Of a DNA stretch of 64,000 bases, positions 44,220 to 54,200 are shown one piece after another. This DNA comes from Domibacillus mangrovi (GTDB taxonomy: Bacteria > Bacillota > Bacilli > Bacillales > Domibacillaceae), in contig NZ_MRWQ01000001.1 in assembly GCF_001906925.1 (NCBI RefSeq), positions 62,001 to 126,000 of the forward strand, given 5' to 3'. The position numbers and the translations under genes were made by a program. The notes under the pieces are model-generated. The model was given only the letters and a program-made list of their open reading frames with translations. It was not told where the DNA came from and searched no databases. Each line of letters opens with the position of its first letter. The first letter of the stretch is position 1.

Positions 44220-45527
44220 CTACTTTTTCCCCTCTGGTATTGCTAAATTTAGAAGCACTGTTGCAAGTGCTCCAACGGTAATGCCGGAAGACAAAATATA
44301 ATTAGCCCAGTCGGGAACACTATATAAAACGTCTTTCGGCAAAACTGTGACGGCAATCGTTAACAAGATGGGAACCCCAATAACCATCATATTGCGATCA
44401 TCAATGATAATTGGCTGGATAACTTTCATACCATTCGTAACAATTGCAACACACACAATTCCAAAGATCCCATTGATGACAGGCTCAGGAATACAAGTAA
44501 TGGCAGTGGAAAGCTTTGGTACAAGTCCAAGGCAGATAAGAATAATTCCACTAACGATAATCACCATTCTACTTGCGACACCGGTAATGGCAAGTAGACC
44601 GGCATTCGATGAATAACCTGTCATCGGTGTACTGCCTAAAAGCGAACTGGCGAGACAACCAAGTCCTTCACCGACTGAAGCCCGATTTAATCGTTTTTCA
44701 TCAAGTTCTTCTCCGGTCACAGAGGAAATGACAAACCATGTTCCAGTCGTTTCAATTAAAATAATTAAATAGACGAATACCATAGAGATGATGGCTCCTA
44801 CATTAAAAACAGGTTGTCCAAAGGGAAGAAACGATGGGAAAGAGAACCAACTTGCATCTTTAACCGGAGAAAAATCTACGCTTCCAAATAAACTTGCTGT
44901 TAATATTCCGACGATAATTGCTAGAATGACCGATACTAACCGGAAAAACGCACCTAGGCCACCAAACTTACGGCCAAGAAGCATACATATTATGACCACG
45001 CTCGCAGAAACAGAGGCAACAACAATATTTTCACCTATATTACCTTCAGCTTGATAAATATTATTTAGTCCGATTGGCATTAGTGCAATCCCGATGATAA
45101 TGATCACGGTGCCTCCAACGAGAGGCGGGATTACTTTACTGACCACTTTTGCAAACCATTTTAATGGGTAACCCAAGAGAGCTATAATAATCGCGCCTGG
45201 AATTAAGCTTCCGGCAATCGCGCCAAGCCCGAATTTCCCGCCAATTACAGCAATCGTGCCAATAGGGACATATGACGGTCCTTGGACTACAGGTAGTTTA
45301 ATTCCCGCGCCTGTTTGGATTATCGTTGCAATACCTGTTGCCAAAAAACACATTTGGACAAAGAACGCGGTATTTTCGACAGTCAATGATAGAAGTCCGG
45401 CAATAATAATCGGTGCAATATATAAATCCATTGCCAGTACATGCTGCAAACCTAGAAGGAACGCTTTAGGGTAACTTACCTTCTCGTTTACACCTATAAT
45501 CAGGTTGTTTTCTGTTTTTTCACTCAT
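44220..45527 (-). CDS. NCS2 family nucleobase (uracil/xanthine-type) permease
   Basis: 435 residues, about 14 hydrophobic segments. Family motifs: GLQHVLAMDLYIAPIII, QGPSYVPIGTIAVIG (QxPxxVPIG-like helix 3), the substrate motif ETTGTWFVISSVTGEEL and GSTPMTGYSSNAGLLAITGVASR in two parts. It should import a purine or related heterocycle with H+ or Na+. The start is ATG 45527, with AGAGGTG upstream. It is divergent from a Rieske oxygenase, and PurR-box-like sites lie between them. Confidence 0.9.
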   Translation of the reverse strand: MSEKTENNLIIGVNEKVSYPKAFLLGLQHVLAMDLYIAPIIIAGLLSLTVENTAFFVQMCFLATGIATIIQTGAGIKLPVVQGPSYVPIGTIAVIGGKFGLGAIAGSLIPGAIIIALLGYPLKWFAKVVSKVIPPLVGGTVIIIIGIALMPIGLNNIYQAEGNIGENIVVASVSASVVIICMLLGRKFGGLGAFFRLVSVILAIIVGILTASLFGSVDFSPVKDASWFSFPSFLPFGQPVFNVGAIISMVFVYLIILIETTGTWFVISSVTGEELDEKRLNRASVGEGLGCLASSLLGSTPMTGYSSNAGLLAITGVASRMVIIVSGIILICLGLVPKLSTAITCIPEPVINGIFGIVCVAIVTNGMKVIQPIIIDDRNMMVIGVPILLTIAVTVLPKDVLYSVPDWANYILSSGITVGALATVLLNLAIPEGKK

Positions 45528-45603
45528 TCCTGAATTCACCTCTTTCTGTAGAATAACTACTTTTCAATTGCATTATAAATAATAAACATAGATTTGTATA
45601 TAT

Positions 45604-45647
45604 AAACCGAACATTTTTGTATTTATTACCAACTTAGTTCGTGTTTA
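45604..45647. promoter_or_regulatory. Candidate pair of PurR boxes between permease and Rieske genes
   Basis: AAACCGAACATT (45604-45615) fits the B. subtilis PurBox consensus AWWWCCGAACWWT. TTAGTTCGTGTTT (45634-45646) is the inverted arm with one mismatch. The CGAAC and GTTCG cores are 24 bp apart, close to the known arrangement. The site lies just upstream of the Rieske gene promoter. Confidence 0.6.
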
Positions 45648-45650
45648 GGG

Positions 45651-45680
45651 TTGACGCATTCGTGTTAATTTGTTTAAAAT
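45651..45680 (+). promoter_or_regulatory. Sigma-A promoter of the Rieske oxygenase gene
   Basis: TTGACG, 18-bp spacer, TAAAAT; immediately downstream of the PurR-box pair. Confidence 0.55.
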
Positions 45681-45713
45681 GGGAGTACGAAATCAAGTCG
45701 GGAGGCTAAATAT

Positions 45714-46688
45714 ATGTTACAAGATAAGGTATTGTTAGAAGATTGGCTTGTTGCTTGCCGCTCAAACGATGTAAAAGAAAAACCAATTCAAATTACTTTA
45801 ATGGGCGAACGCCTCGCCATTTTTAGAAATAGTAAGGGCGTACATGTATTTAAAGATCTATGTATCCATAGAGGAGCAGCGTTATCGTTAGGTGAAGTGA
45901 AAAATGATTGCTTAGTTTGTCCATACCATGCTTGGGAATACAATGATAGCGGCGCATGCATCACAATTCCACAGTTACCCGAGGGGAAAGCCATCCCTAA
46001 AAAAGCCAAAGCCACTTCTTATTCTTGTATTGAGAAGTACGGTTTCATTTGGGTCAATTTTGCTGGAAATGCACCGGAACTCTTCAACTATCCACAAATG
46101 GATGGCACCGACTATCATAATGTTATTTGGGGGCCACAAGAAGTTGTCGCAAAACCACCACGTATTATCGAAAACTTTCTCGATGTGGGTCATCTAGCTA
46201 TTGTACACGAAGGTTCTTTAGGTACAGAAAGCCATCGGGATATTCAAGATTACAACGTGAACCATGAAGGAAACCGAATTTTTTCAGATGAAATCGCTAT
46301 TTTTCAACCTGACCCAGATGGATCAGGTATTCCAAAATACGTCTATTACACGTATGAAATTCATCGGCCTTTCACAGTAAGCTTTACAAAGAAAGACCGT
46401 GAAAATAATAAATTAATGACGATATTGTTAACCGTTCGCCCTGTAGACAATGAAACATCTGTTGCATATGGCATCTTATCTTTCAACTATGCAACTGGAT
46501 TGTCAGATGAATCGATAATAAAGTTCCAAGATGACATATTTGCGCAAGACAAACCGATTGTTGAAAACCAAAAGCCCGAAGAACTGCCGCTTGATTTACA
46601 AGTTGAGTTGTCACTCGTCTGTGATCGCATGAGTATTGCTTATAGACAGTACTTGAAAAAACTTGGTGTTGTGTTAGGGACAGCTTGA
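45714..46688 (+). CDS. Rieske non-heme iron oxygenase (alpha-subunit type)
   Basis: 324 residues. The [2Fe-2S] Rieske cluster ligands are CIHRG (near 48) and CPYHAWEY (near 67). The mononuclear iron site is in ENFLDVGHLAIVH, with Asp/His/His as in PobA, VanA and N-demethylases. The catalytic domain is short. Such enzymes hydroxylate or demethylate with electrons from a separate reductase, which is not encoded nearby. Divergence from an NCS2 nucleobase permease and PurR boxes suggest a purine-like substrate, for example a methylated purine; this is inference. Confidence 0.87.
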   Translation: MLQDKVLLEDWLVACRSNDVKEKPIQITLMGERLAIFRNSKGVHVFKDLCIHRGAALSLGEVKNDCLVCPYHAWEYNDSGACITIPQLPEGKAIPKKAKATSYSCIEKYGFIWVNFAGNAPELFNYPQMDGTDYHNVIWGPQEVVAKPPRIIENFLDVGHLAIVHEGSLGTESHRDIQDYNVNHEGNRIFSDEIAIFQPDPDGSGIPKYVYYTYEIHRPFTVSFTKKDRENNKLMTILLTVRPVDNETSVAYGILSFNYATGLSDESIIKFQDDIFAQDKPIVENQKPEELPLDLQVELSLVCDRMSIAYRQYLKKLGVVLGTA

Positions 46689-46730
46689 CACACCGGCTTT
46701 ACGGTCTTTATCACCCTCACTAAATACTCA

Positions 46731-46778
46731 AAAAAACACCTTTCTTAAATGAAAATCCATTTAGAAAGGTGTTTTTTT
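46731..46778. terminator. Bidirectional terminator between the Rieske gene and copA
   Basis: AAAAAACACCTTTCT...AGAAAGGTGTTTTTTT with an inner AAATGGATTTTCATTT stem; poly-A and poly-T flanks serve both convergent genes. Confidence 0.88.
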
Positions 46779-46874
46779 AAAAAGATAAGAAAGTAATTAA
46801 TTTTTTAACTTGGAACGCTGTTTAGACTCTGAAAGCCAGGCCTACGTTTCTTTATTAGAACAACTTTATTGTCA

Positions 46875-49295
46875 TTATAATTTTATTTTTTGCAATCGAA
46901 GTGCATTGAGGACAACAGAAACCGAGCTGAATGCCATGGCAGCGCCTGCGAGCCATGGTGCTAGGAAGCCTAATGCAGCAACCGGAATGCCAATTGTGTT
47001 GTAGCCGAATGCCCAGAACAAGTTTTGTTTAACATTTCGGATTGTCATCTTACTCATAAAGATCGCATCGACAATACTGTTCAGATCTCCTCTGATTAAG
47101 GTTATATCGGCTGCTTCTAATGCCACATCGGTTCCTGTTCCCATTGCCATCCCAATATCGGCCGTTGCTAGTGCCGGTGCATCATTGATTCCATCGCCAA
47201 CCATCGCGACTTTTTTCCCCTGTGCCTGCAGCTTCCTTACTTCATCTGCTTTTCCTTCTGGAAGAACGTCTGCGATCACACGGTCAACATCCACCTGTCC
47301 GGCAATCAGCTGCGCTGTCTGTTTGTTATCACCTGTCATCATAATGACTTCAAGGCCCATCTCTTTTAGACGGCTGATAGCCGCTATAGATGTTTCCTTA
47401 ATCGTGTCTGCAACGGCGACAATTCCTGTATACTCACCATTGATCGCTACTAGCATCGCCGTTTTCCCTTCTTTCTCCATCTTCACCATATTCGCATGGG
47501 CATCTATTGTATTCACATTGTACTGCTTCATAAGTTTACGTGTCCCTATGAGTAATTCTTTTTCTTCAATCATGGCCTTAATACCGAAACCCGGGATCGC
47601 TTCAAATTGGTCTGTTTCTTTTAATGAAATCCCTTTGTCTTTAACCCCTTGTACAATCGCCTGAGCCAGTGGATGCTCTGACTGTTTTTCTGCGGTTCCA
47701 ACGAACGCGAGAAATTCTGCTTGATCAACGGATTTATGCACGAATACGTCCGTTAATACAGGCGTCCCATTCGTGATGGTCCCTGTTTTATCAAGAATGA
47801 CAGTGTCAATGCCATACGTTGTTTCTAGATGCTCTCCACCTTTAAACAAAATACCGTACTCTGCAGCGCGTCCTGATCCCGCCATAATGGACGTTGGCGT
47901 CGCAAGTCCAAGTGCACAAGGACAGGCAATAACTAAAACAGCTATCAGTTTTTCAAGTGCTTCAGCGAAGTTTCCTGGCGTCACCCAAATAAACCAGATT
48001 AAAAATGTGACAACAGCTATTCCAACGACAATCGGTACAAAAATACCGGAAATTTGATCCGCTAACCGTTGAATCGGCGCTTTTGATCCTTGGGCTTCTT
48101 CTACGACTTTAATGATTTGCGACAAAGTCGTCTCTCTGCCTACTTTCGTCGCTCTCATTTTCAAAAATCCGTGTTTATTGATCGTTGCACCAATAACTTC
48201 ATCACCCGGTTTTTTATCTGTTGGCAGGCTTTCGCCTGTCAGCATCGATTCATCAACAGCGGATAGCCCTTCCAAAATCATGCCGTCTACGGGAACTTTT
48301 TCACCCGGCTTCACATGAAGTATATCCCCAGCAAGCACATCTTCAAGCGGAATTTCTATCTCTTGTCCATCTCGTTCGGTGACAGCTGTTTTCGCCTGCA
48401 AACCCATTAACTTTTTAATGGCTTCGGAAGAACGGCCTTTTGCTTTTACTTCAAACAATTTCCCTAAAAGAATCAATGTAATAAGAATTGAACTCGTTTC
48501 ATAATACAGTTCGACCATATGACCAGAATGGCCGATCGACTCAAATGATAAATACAAACTGTAAAAGTAAGCAGCTGATGTTCCTAGCGCAACGAGCACA
48601 TCCATATTGGCACTTTTATTTTTCAGCGCTTTATAAGCTCCTATGTAGAACTGTTTTCCGATGATGAATTGTACAGGTGTCGCGAGCGCTAATTGCACCC
48701 ACGGATTCATAAACACGACCGGTACATAGAGCGATGAAGTAAATTCAAAATGCCCAAACATCGCCCATAAGAGAGGCATAGAAAGAATGGCTGAAAAGAT
48801 CAATTTCCTCGTCTGTGTTTCAATTTCTTTTTGCCGGTGATCCATGCTCGCTTTGCTGCTGTCTTCTTCTTTCAAAACAGCGCTATACCCAAGTGATTCC
48901 ACTTTTTTAATGACTTCTGCTTTTGACAAAGTGGATGGGTTGTATTCAACCACCGCTCTCTCAAGAGCCAGATTGACACTTGCACTTGACACACCGTTCA
49001 GTTTATTTAATCCTTTTTCAATTCTTATCGCACACGCGGCACACGTCATGCCGGAAATTAAAAATTCGTTCTTTTCCACGATCACACCATAACCAAGATG
49101 GTTAATTTTTTGTTGAATCTCTTCTTCCTTTATTTTGGTTGGATCATATTTTACTTTGGATTTTTCTAAAGCTAAGTTTACTGTAGCCTTTTCTACACCA
49201 TCCAGTTTATTTAACCCTCTTTCAATCCTTACGGCACAAGCGGCACACGTCATGCCAGAAATTTGAAAGCTCGTTTCCATCGCTTGATTGTTCAC
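46875..49295 (-). CDS. copA: Copper-exporting P1B-type ATPase CopA
   Basis: About 806 residues. Two N-terminal metal-binding domains ([14 protein letters not shown] and [14 protein letters not shown]) precede the core: [18 protein letters not shown] in the sixth membrane helix, DKTGTITNG (~498), SEHPLAQAI and [13 protein letters not shown]; the Cu+ signature NxxxxPxAxxG reads [13 protein letters not shown]. It exports Cu+. The GTG 49295 start is 7 nt after AGGAG; ATG 49280 is an alternative. Last gene of csoR-copZ-copA, separated from copZ by a repeat fragment and its own CsoR-like operator. Confidence 0.95.
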   Translation of the reverse strand: MNNQAMETSFQISGMTCAACAVRIERGLNKLDGVEKATVNLALEKSKVKYDPTKIKEEEIQQKINHLGYGVIVEKNEFLISGMTCAACAIRIEKGLNKLNGVSSASVNLALERAVVEYNPSTLSKAEVIKKVESLGYSAVLKEEDSSKASMDHRQKEIETQTRKLIFSAILSMPLLWAMFGHFEFTSSLYVPVVFMNPWVQLALATPVQFIIGKQFYIGAYKALKNKSANMDVLVALGTSAAYFYSLYLSFESIGHSGHMVELYYETSSILITLILLGKLFEVKAKGRSSEAIKKLMGLQAKTAVTERDGQEIEIPLEDVLAGDILHVKPGEKVPVDGMILEGLSAVDESMLTGESLPTDKKPGDEVIGATINKHGFLKMRATKVGRETTLSQIIKVVEEAQGSKAPIQRLADQISGIFVPIVVGIAVVTFLIWFIWVTPGNFAEALEKLIAVLVIACPCALGLATPTSIMAGSGRAAEYGILFKGGEHLETTYGIDTVILDKTGTITNGTPVLTDVFVHKSVDQAEFLAFVGTAEKQSEHPLAQAIVQGVKDKGISLKETDQFEAIPGFGIKAMIEEKELLIGTRKLMKQYNVNTIDAHANMVKMEKEGKTAMLVAINGEYTGIVAVADTIKETSIAAISRLKEMGLEVIMMTGDNKQTAQLIAGQVDVDRVIADVLPEGKADEVRKLQAQGKKVAMVGDGINDAPALATADIGMAMGTGTDVALEAADITLIRGDLNSIVDAIFMSKMTIRNVKQNLFWAFGYNTIGIPVAALGFLAPWLAGAAMAFSSVSVVLNALRLQKIKL

Positions 49296-49308
49296 CTCAT
49301 CACTCCTC

Positions 49309-49325
49309 ATACCCACATGGGGTAT
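49309..49325. promoter_or_regulatory. Candidate CsoR operator in front of copA
   Basis: ATACCCACATGGGGTAT: perfect inverted arms ATACCC/GGGTAT with 5-bp spacer, the form known for CsoR sites. It lies directly upstream of the copA start. Confidence 0.7.
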
Positions 49326-49342
49326 ATTTTTTGCCGGAAAGA

Positions 49343-49366
49343 ACGTGCTGAAAAATCAGCACGCCT
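49343..49366. terminator. Small hairpin between copZ and copA
   Basis: CGTGCTGA/TCAGCACG stem with an A4 loop. It could attenuate read-through from copZ to copA. Confidence 0.4.
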
Positions 49367-49377
49367 TATTTATATAT

Positions 49378-49455
49378 TTTATCATAGATTAACGGGCAGT
49401 AAGACCCCACTTCAGGAATTGGAGAAACTAACGAAGGAGAAGCCAGACCCTAGAT
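49378..49455 (+). repeat. Structured repeat, copy D (5' fragment)
   Basis: TTTAT followed by ATTAACGGGCAGTAAGACCCCACTTCA, matching the first 35 bases of copies B and C; homology then fades. It lies within the cop operon between copZ and copA. Confidence 0.7.
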
Positions 49456-49488
49456 AGTACCGTCTATATCCCCTATAGATGTTTCACC

Positions 49489-49695
49489 TTATGCCACTTC
49501 ATATCCTTGTTCATCAATGGCTTCTTTAATTTTATCCAAAGATACTTGCTGCCTATCATATTCTACATCTACTGTGTGTTCTTGCAAATGAACTTTCACT
49601 GAGTTCACACCGTCCAGTTCCCCTACACTGCCTTCAATGGATTGTATACAGTGTCCGCAAGACATGCCTTGTACAGTTAATGTTGTTTGTTCCAC
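49489..49695 (-). CDS. copZ: Copper chaperone CopZ
   Basis: 68 residues, a single heavy-metal-associated domain with the Cu+ site GMSCGHCIQSIE and the usual beta-alpha-beta-beta-alpha-beta pattern ending IDEQGYEVA. It carries Cu+ to CopA and to CsoR. It follows csoR by 28 bases and is transcribed with it. Confidence 0.95.
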   Translation of the reverse strand: MEQTTLTVQGMSCGHCIQSIEGSVGELDGVNSVKVHLQEHTVDVEYDRQQVSLDKIKEAIDEQGYEVA

Positions 49696-49723
49696 TAGTT
49701 TATCTTCCTTCCATTTTACGTAT

Positions 49724-50056
49724 TTACTTTTTCATCAATTTTTGAATCGTGATAAGCAGTTCATCCACTACTTCACAATCGCCTTCTTGAATACGCTCGG
49801 CGATACAGTTTTTCATATGTCCTTCGAGAAGAATTTTAGCCACACTATTTAACGCCGCCTGCGTCGCGGAAATTTGTGTAATGATGTCATCACAATAAGC
49901 ATCCTTTTCGATAAGGCCTTTAATTCCACGAATTTGTCCTTCTATCCGATTGAGCCGCGTCACTAAATTTTTTTTTATTTTTTCAGAATGGTGGCTCTTT
50001 CGATCAGAACCAGTCATGCGGGGCCTATCACAATTTTGAATCTCCATTACTTTCAC
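49724..50056 (-). CDS. csoR: Copper-sensing transcriptional repressor CsoR
   Basis: 110 residues of the all-helical CsoR family. Cu+ ligands: Cys in KDAYCDDIITQ, His and Cys in LLEGHMKNCIAE. The RLNRIEGQIRGIKGLI helix is conserved. It represses the cop genes and releases DNA on Cu+ binding. GTG 50056 is 7 nt after GGAGG. A partial operator TACCCCCCTAATGTAT lies just upstream (about 50088-50103). Confidence 0.94.
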   Translation of the reverse strand: MKVMEIQNCDRPRMTGSDRKSHHSEKIKKNLVTRLNRIEGQIRGIKGLIEKDAYCDDIITQISATQAALNSVAKILLEGHMKNCIAERIQEGDCEVVDELLITIQKLMKK

Positions 50057-50085
50057 GTTGCCACCTCCCTTACATATAGTTTACC

Positions 50086-50104
50086 ATACCCCCCTAATGT
50101 ATAT
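50086..50104. promoter_or_regulatory. Candidate CsoR operator in front of csoR
   Basis: CATACCCCCCTAATGTATA: left arm ATACCC is intact and the right arm is degenerate compared with the perfect site before copA. Confidence 0.5.
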
Positions 50105-50178
50105 ATAGTATTTTGTTTAAATTTATCGCAGATTTTTTAGATGATAAAAATTTATTATTTTTACTACTATATACAAAA

Positions 50179-50204
50179 GAACCGTCCAATAAACCTGAAC
50201 GGTT
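50179..50204 (-). terminator. Terminator of the sulfurtransferase gene
   Basis: Stem AACCGT/ACGGTT plus partial inner pairing, with CTTTTG tail on the minus strand. Confidence 0.6.
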
Positions 50205-50217
50205 AAAATTTGCTTTT

Positions 50218-51060
50218 TTATTTATCAACAATGCCTCTTTCTTTTGTCTCAACTGGACGTGACGTATCGCTTGACCATTCACTGTAGCTCCCTGGATACA
50301 ATTTAACATTCTTATACCCTGCCATTTGCAAAGCTAGTACATTCGGTGTTGCTGAAACACCTGAGCCGCAGTATACAATAACTGGTTCATCTTTACGAAT
50401 ATGTTCAAATCGGGATGCCTGCTCTTCTTTCGTTTTCCACTTTGTCCCTTCCAATCCTTCCGCAAAAAAACGGTTGATCGCGCCGGGAATATGGCCTGGT
50501 ACACGATCAAGCGGTTCTATTTCACCGAGGTAACGCTCTGGAGCACGGGAATCAATCAGTAAGGATGAACCTGTTTCAGATGCATGTTTTACTTCTTCAA
50601 TGGATGCACGCATGCCATCCTGCACGTTTAATTGAAACGAAGCCGGGCGTCGGATCGGCATTTCCGTCGTGATTTGGTACCCTTTTTCTACCCATTCGGA
50701 AAATCCACCGTCTAAAATATGTACATCGTCATGACCCGCGTATTTAAGCAGCCACCAGAGACGGCCAGCGAACATCGACACGCCGTCGTCATATGCCACA
50801 ACGGTGGAGTCATTAGACACACCACAGTTTTCTAAAAAAAGTGTAAATTCGCTCATATCCGGTAATGGATGACGCCCTCCTTCTGCTCCTTTTTCTCCAG
50901 AGAGGCGATCGTCAAGATGTGCATAAAAAGCACCTGGCACGTGGCTTCGTTCATATAATTCCGCTCCTTCCGCCGGATCTGCCAGGTTGAACCGGCAGTC
51001 AAAAAGGATAACATTTCTATTTTCAAGCTGTTCGTGGAGCCATTCAGCCGTTACGATCAT
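50218..51060 (-). CDS. Thiosulfate/3-mercaptopyruvate sulfurtransferase (two rhodanese domains)
   Basis: 280 residues, tandem rhodanese. The N-terminal domain (LFDCRFNLADPAEGAELYE in parts, HVPGAFYAHLDDRLSG) is the inactive copy; the C-terminal domain has active Cys in VYCGSGVSATPNVLAL and LIDSRAPERYLG. It transfers sulfane sulfur to cyanide or thiols; the CGSGVSA loop resembles mercaptopyruvate-type enzymes. ATG 51060 is 7 nt after AGGTG, within the end of the upstream Cys-rich gene. Confidence 0.92.
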   Translation of the reverse strand: MIVTAEWLHEQLENRNVILFDCRFNLADPAEGAELYERSHVPGAFYAHLDDRLSGEKGAEGGRHPLPDMSEFTLFLENCGVSNDSTVVAYDDGVSMFAGRLWWLLKYAGHDDVHILDGGFSEWVEKGYQITTEMPIRRPASFQLNVQDGMRASIEEVKHASETGSSLLIDSRAPERYLGEIEPLDRVPGHIPGAINRFFAEGLEGTKWKTKEEQASRFEHIRKDEPVIVYCGSGVSATPNVLALQMAGYKNVKLYPGSYSEWSSDTSRPVETKERGIVDK

Positions 51061-51259
51061 GTTCATTCACCTGTTCCTTTTCCATTAATTTCCTCACATT
51101 GTCTTTTGGATCCCAGCAGTTAAACCGGTAGCTCGGATTCGTTTCGAACCCGAGCCGGCGGCATCTATACATCATATTGGCAGGTGTTTTCACCGCCTCG
51201 AAATGACAACACGTTGCACATGCATGAAAGCGTGTATTATGAAGCAGATTGGATGTCAC
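51044..51259 (-). CDS. Small Cys-rich, probably metal-binding protein
   Basis: About 71 residues. Cysteines are grouped as HACATCCHFE, YRCRRLG and RFNCWDP, a pattern suited to zinc or Fe-S binding; the C-terminus is charged. I do not recognise the family. The start is uncertain: GTG 51259 follows GGGAGCGG and overlaps the dynA end by 23 bases; a longer frame reaches 51292. It sits between dynA and the sulfurtransferase, overlapping both, so the three may be one transcript. Confidence 0.65.
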   Translation of the reverse strand: MTSNLLHNTRFHACATCCHFEAVKTPANMMYRCRRLGFETNPSYRFNCWDPKDNVRKLMEKEQVNEHDRNG

Positions 51260-54200
51260 GTAAAATCCGCTCCCACTCCTCAATATTTTCACTATGTTCT
51301 AGCACATCAAGCCACGCTGTAAACTGTTCATTCACGTCTAATGAAGCGGCTTTTTTCACTTCATCTGTTCCCTTCTCCATGAACAAGAATGCACTCGTTT
51401 GAAGCGCATTTTTTTGACTGGCTAAATACAGATCTGCCAGTTCTTCGATCATTGTTTGCAGTTCCTTCATCATCACCTGCTTCTCATTTTTTTCAAAAAA
51501 CGCACGAGCATTTTTAAATAATGAAAGCGGCTTTGCAAAAGGTTCTCGCGATACCTCTGTAAAGGCTGGATCAAAATCCGGCACGGCGAGTTTCTGTGCA
51601 TCCAAATGGGATAAAAGCAATTCCGGCTCAATCAACGATGCTTTATTCACTAAACGCGCCTGCTTTTCATGAAGCAATTTCACACCGTGATTTTCAACGC
51701 GAATGGAGGTCGCCCGCATTTCTTGAGCAAGATCATACCCAACGGATTCAAGCAGTTCTTCCAACGCTTTTTGCAAAGACCCTTTTACATCGCCCTGTCC
51801 ACTCAACGTAGCCGGATTAAATGATTCTTTGAAAAAGTCGGAGAAACGATAAAAGACACGCTGTTTAATGTAATACACAAGTTCATCGAGTTCCTGGGTC
51901 ATCCGCTTTTTCTCGACATCTGTATTCTCACTGTCGATTGCAACAGCCATCCGGCTCCACTTGTCTTCCAGTTCCGCTTTCTTTTGCGTTCGATTATCAC
52001 GGTTGTCTTTCGCTGTTTCAATTAATTTTTCTAACTGCAAGACGCCCCGTTCCACTTCCGCTTCCGCCGACTGAACCGCCATTGACGCAAGGTCATTTAA
52101 TAAAAATGCGTGAAACGGTTCTTTAAATTGCTTCATGCCCGACTGTGGGTGACTCCATTCACCGCGCGTCGCTTCTTCGACCGCAAGCATACTTGATACG
52201 CCATGAAGACGCGGGAAACGGATGCCATATTGAAGCAGCTGCTCACGTACATACGATTTCACTTCATTCAGTTCGTCTTCATTTGCCGCTAAGTCAATCG
52301 CGTTAATAATAAAGAACATTTTGTCTAGCTCAAACGCCTCTTTTACACGGCCTAGCTGGATAAGAAATTCCCGGTCTGCTTTTGAAAACGCATGATTGTA
52401 ATACGTGACAAACAAAATCGCATCGGAATTTTTAATGTATTCAAATGCGACACCCGTATGGCGGGCGTTAATCGAATCAGCTCCCGGTGTGTCCACAAGT
52501 GTAATGCCTAGACGGGTAAAATCACAGTCGTAATACAAATCAATCGAATCCACAAAACAGCTTTTTTGTTCATTGGCGACATATTGTTTAAATGTTGTCA
52601 GATCAACATTTATCGTCTCATCTGACTGGCTTTCGTAATCATGGAAGCCCGCATAAAATGCACGTAAAAAAGATAAATGTATTTTTTCTTTCCCTTCACC
52701 TTCATTCGAATCCAACACACCTGGCACCATTTGATATGCTTCACGAAGCGAAGACGCACTGAGGCCAAACAGTCCAAGTGACACGTTCACATCAGCAAGC
52801 ATCATGAAGCCCGTCTTTAAATGGACATCTGCCGTGCGATGTTTTTTCCCTTCTGCTACGGGATGAATCCGGTTAACGGCAGCTGTCGTTGGATTCGGTG
52901 ATACTGGCAGTACTTTTTCGCCAAGCAGCGCATTCGCAAACGACGATTTACCTGCTGAAAACGCGCCGAATAGCGCAATTGTATACGTTCTGTTTTCAAG
53001 ACGCTCCGCTTTTTGTATCGCTCCTTCAATAAACCGGCCAAAACCGGGCACACCGTTTAAACGGCCTGCAAGATGACGCAGCCTTTTCACCGTAGAAGCT
53101 GCATCCATAAATGCCGTCTCCTGTACCGGTTCCATATCAATAGCCTGCTGCTCTTCTTTTCGCACTTCTTCCATATCTTCCTGCCCCGTGTAAACTGCTA
53201 TATTTTCTGCCTCCACCTGCCATTTTTCTATTAGCTCATCCATCACAGGCGGGATATCCGTATCTTCTATGAGCAATGTTTCTTTCAGCTCATTTTCACG
53301 TATATTGCGCGCAAATTCAAGCGATGCAAGTTTTTCTTTTGCTATGAGGCGCTCTTTCCAAATACGGTGATCGGCCGCGAATTGTGCATATTCTCCTTCA
53401 AACTGTTCTGTTAAAATCGGTGCTGCTTCACGTTTCCATTCATCCGATATAGCACGAGCCCGCTTTTTAATGAGACTAGCGACATCTTCACAGTAATTCA
53501 GCACAGCATCTCCTGTTACACCCGCACCTGGTTTCACTGCATCTGTAATGACCAATGAATCCACTGGCACAGCTAATTCCTCCGCCTGAAGAGCTAGCGA
53601 AGGATCGTCCAAGCCGCTTTCTTTCAGCCATGAAGCGGTCACTTGCCGTACGTGCCACTCCAGCTGTGCTTCTGTCCGTTTTTTTAAATCAGCAAGCAGC
53701 GCATTCAAGCGTTTTTCACGCTCTTCTTCCGTTTTCTTTTTCGCAAACAGCATTCCTACTTTAAATTCTGGACGAGTCGATTCCAAATAACTGCGAGCCA
53801 TTTCACGTGTAGATGCCGGCATTAATATTGCATTTTTCAGCACATCTTCACGTCTTCTTTCAAACTGTTTCAGCCAGAATGCCGCATCACGCTTTTCTAG
53901 TTCTTTCGCAAGAGCCGCTTCTTTTTCTTCAATGGACTGGGCCCCTGCTTCCGCAATGACCGCTTCAAACTGTGTCTTCTCTTCTTTTTGCTGATTTAAA
54001 AGCCATTCGATATGTTCATGCACGAGACGATTCATCATCGTTTCAGCTGATTGTTCAGACAGCTGCTCCCGGTTCGCCATACTATCATGAATAAGCTTCT
54101 TTACTTCATCGAAATCATTATATGGCAGATCTCTTCCATGCAGACTCGTAAAGAAAAACGCTTCTGGCTGTACATTCCACGTCGCAAACGAATCATATAC

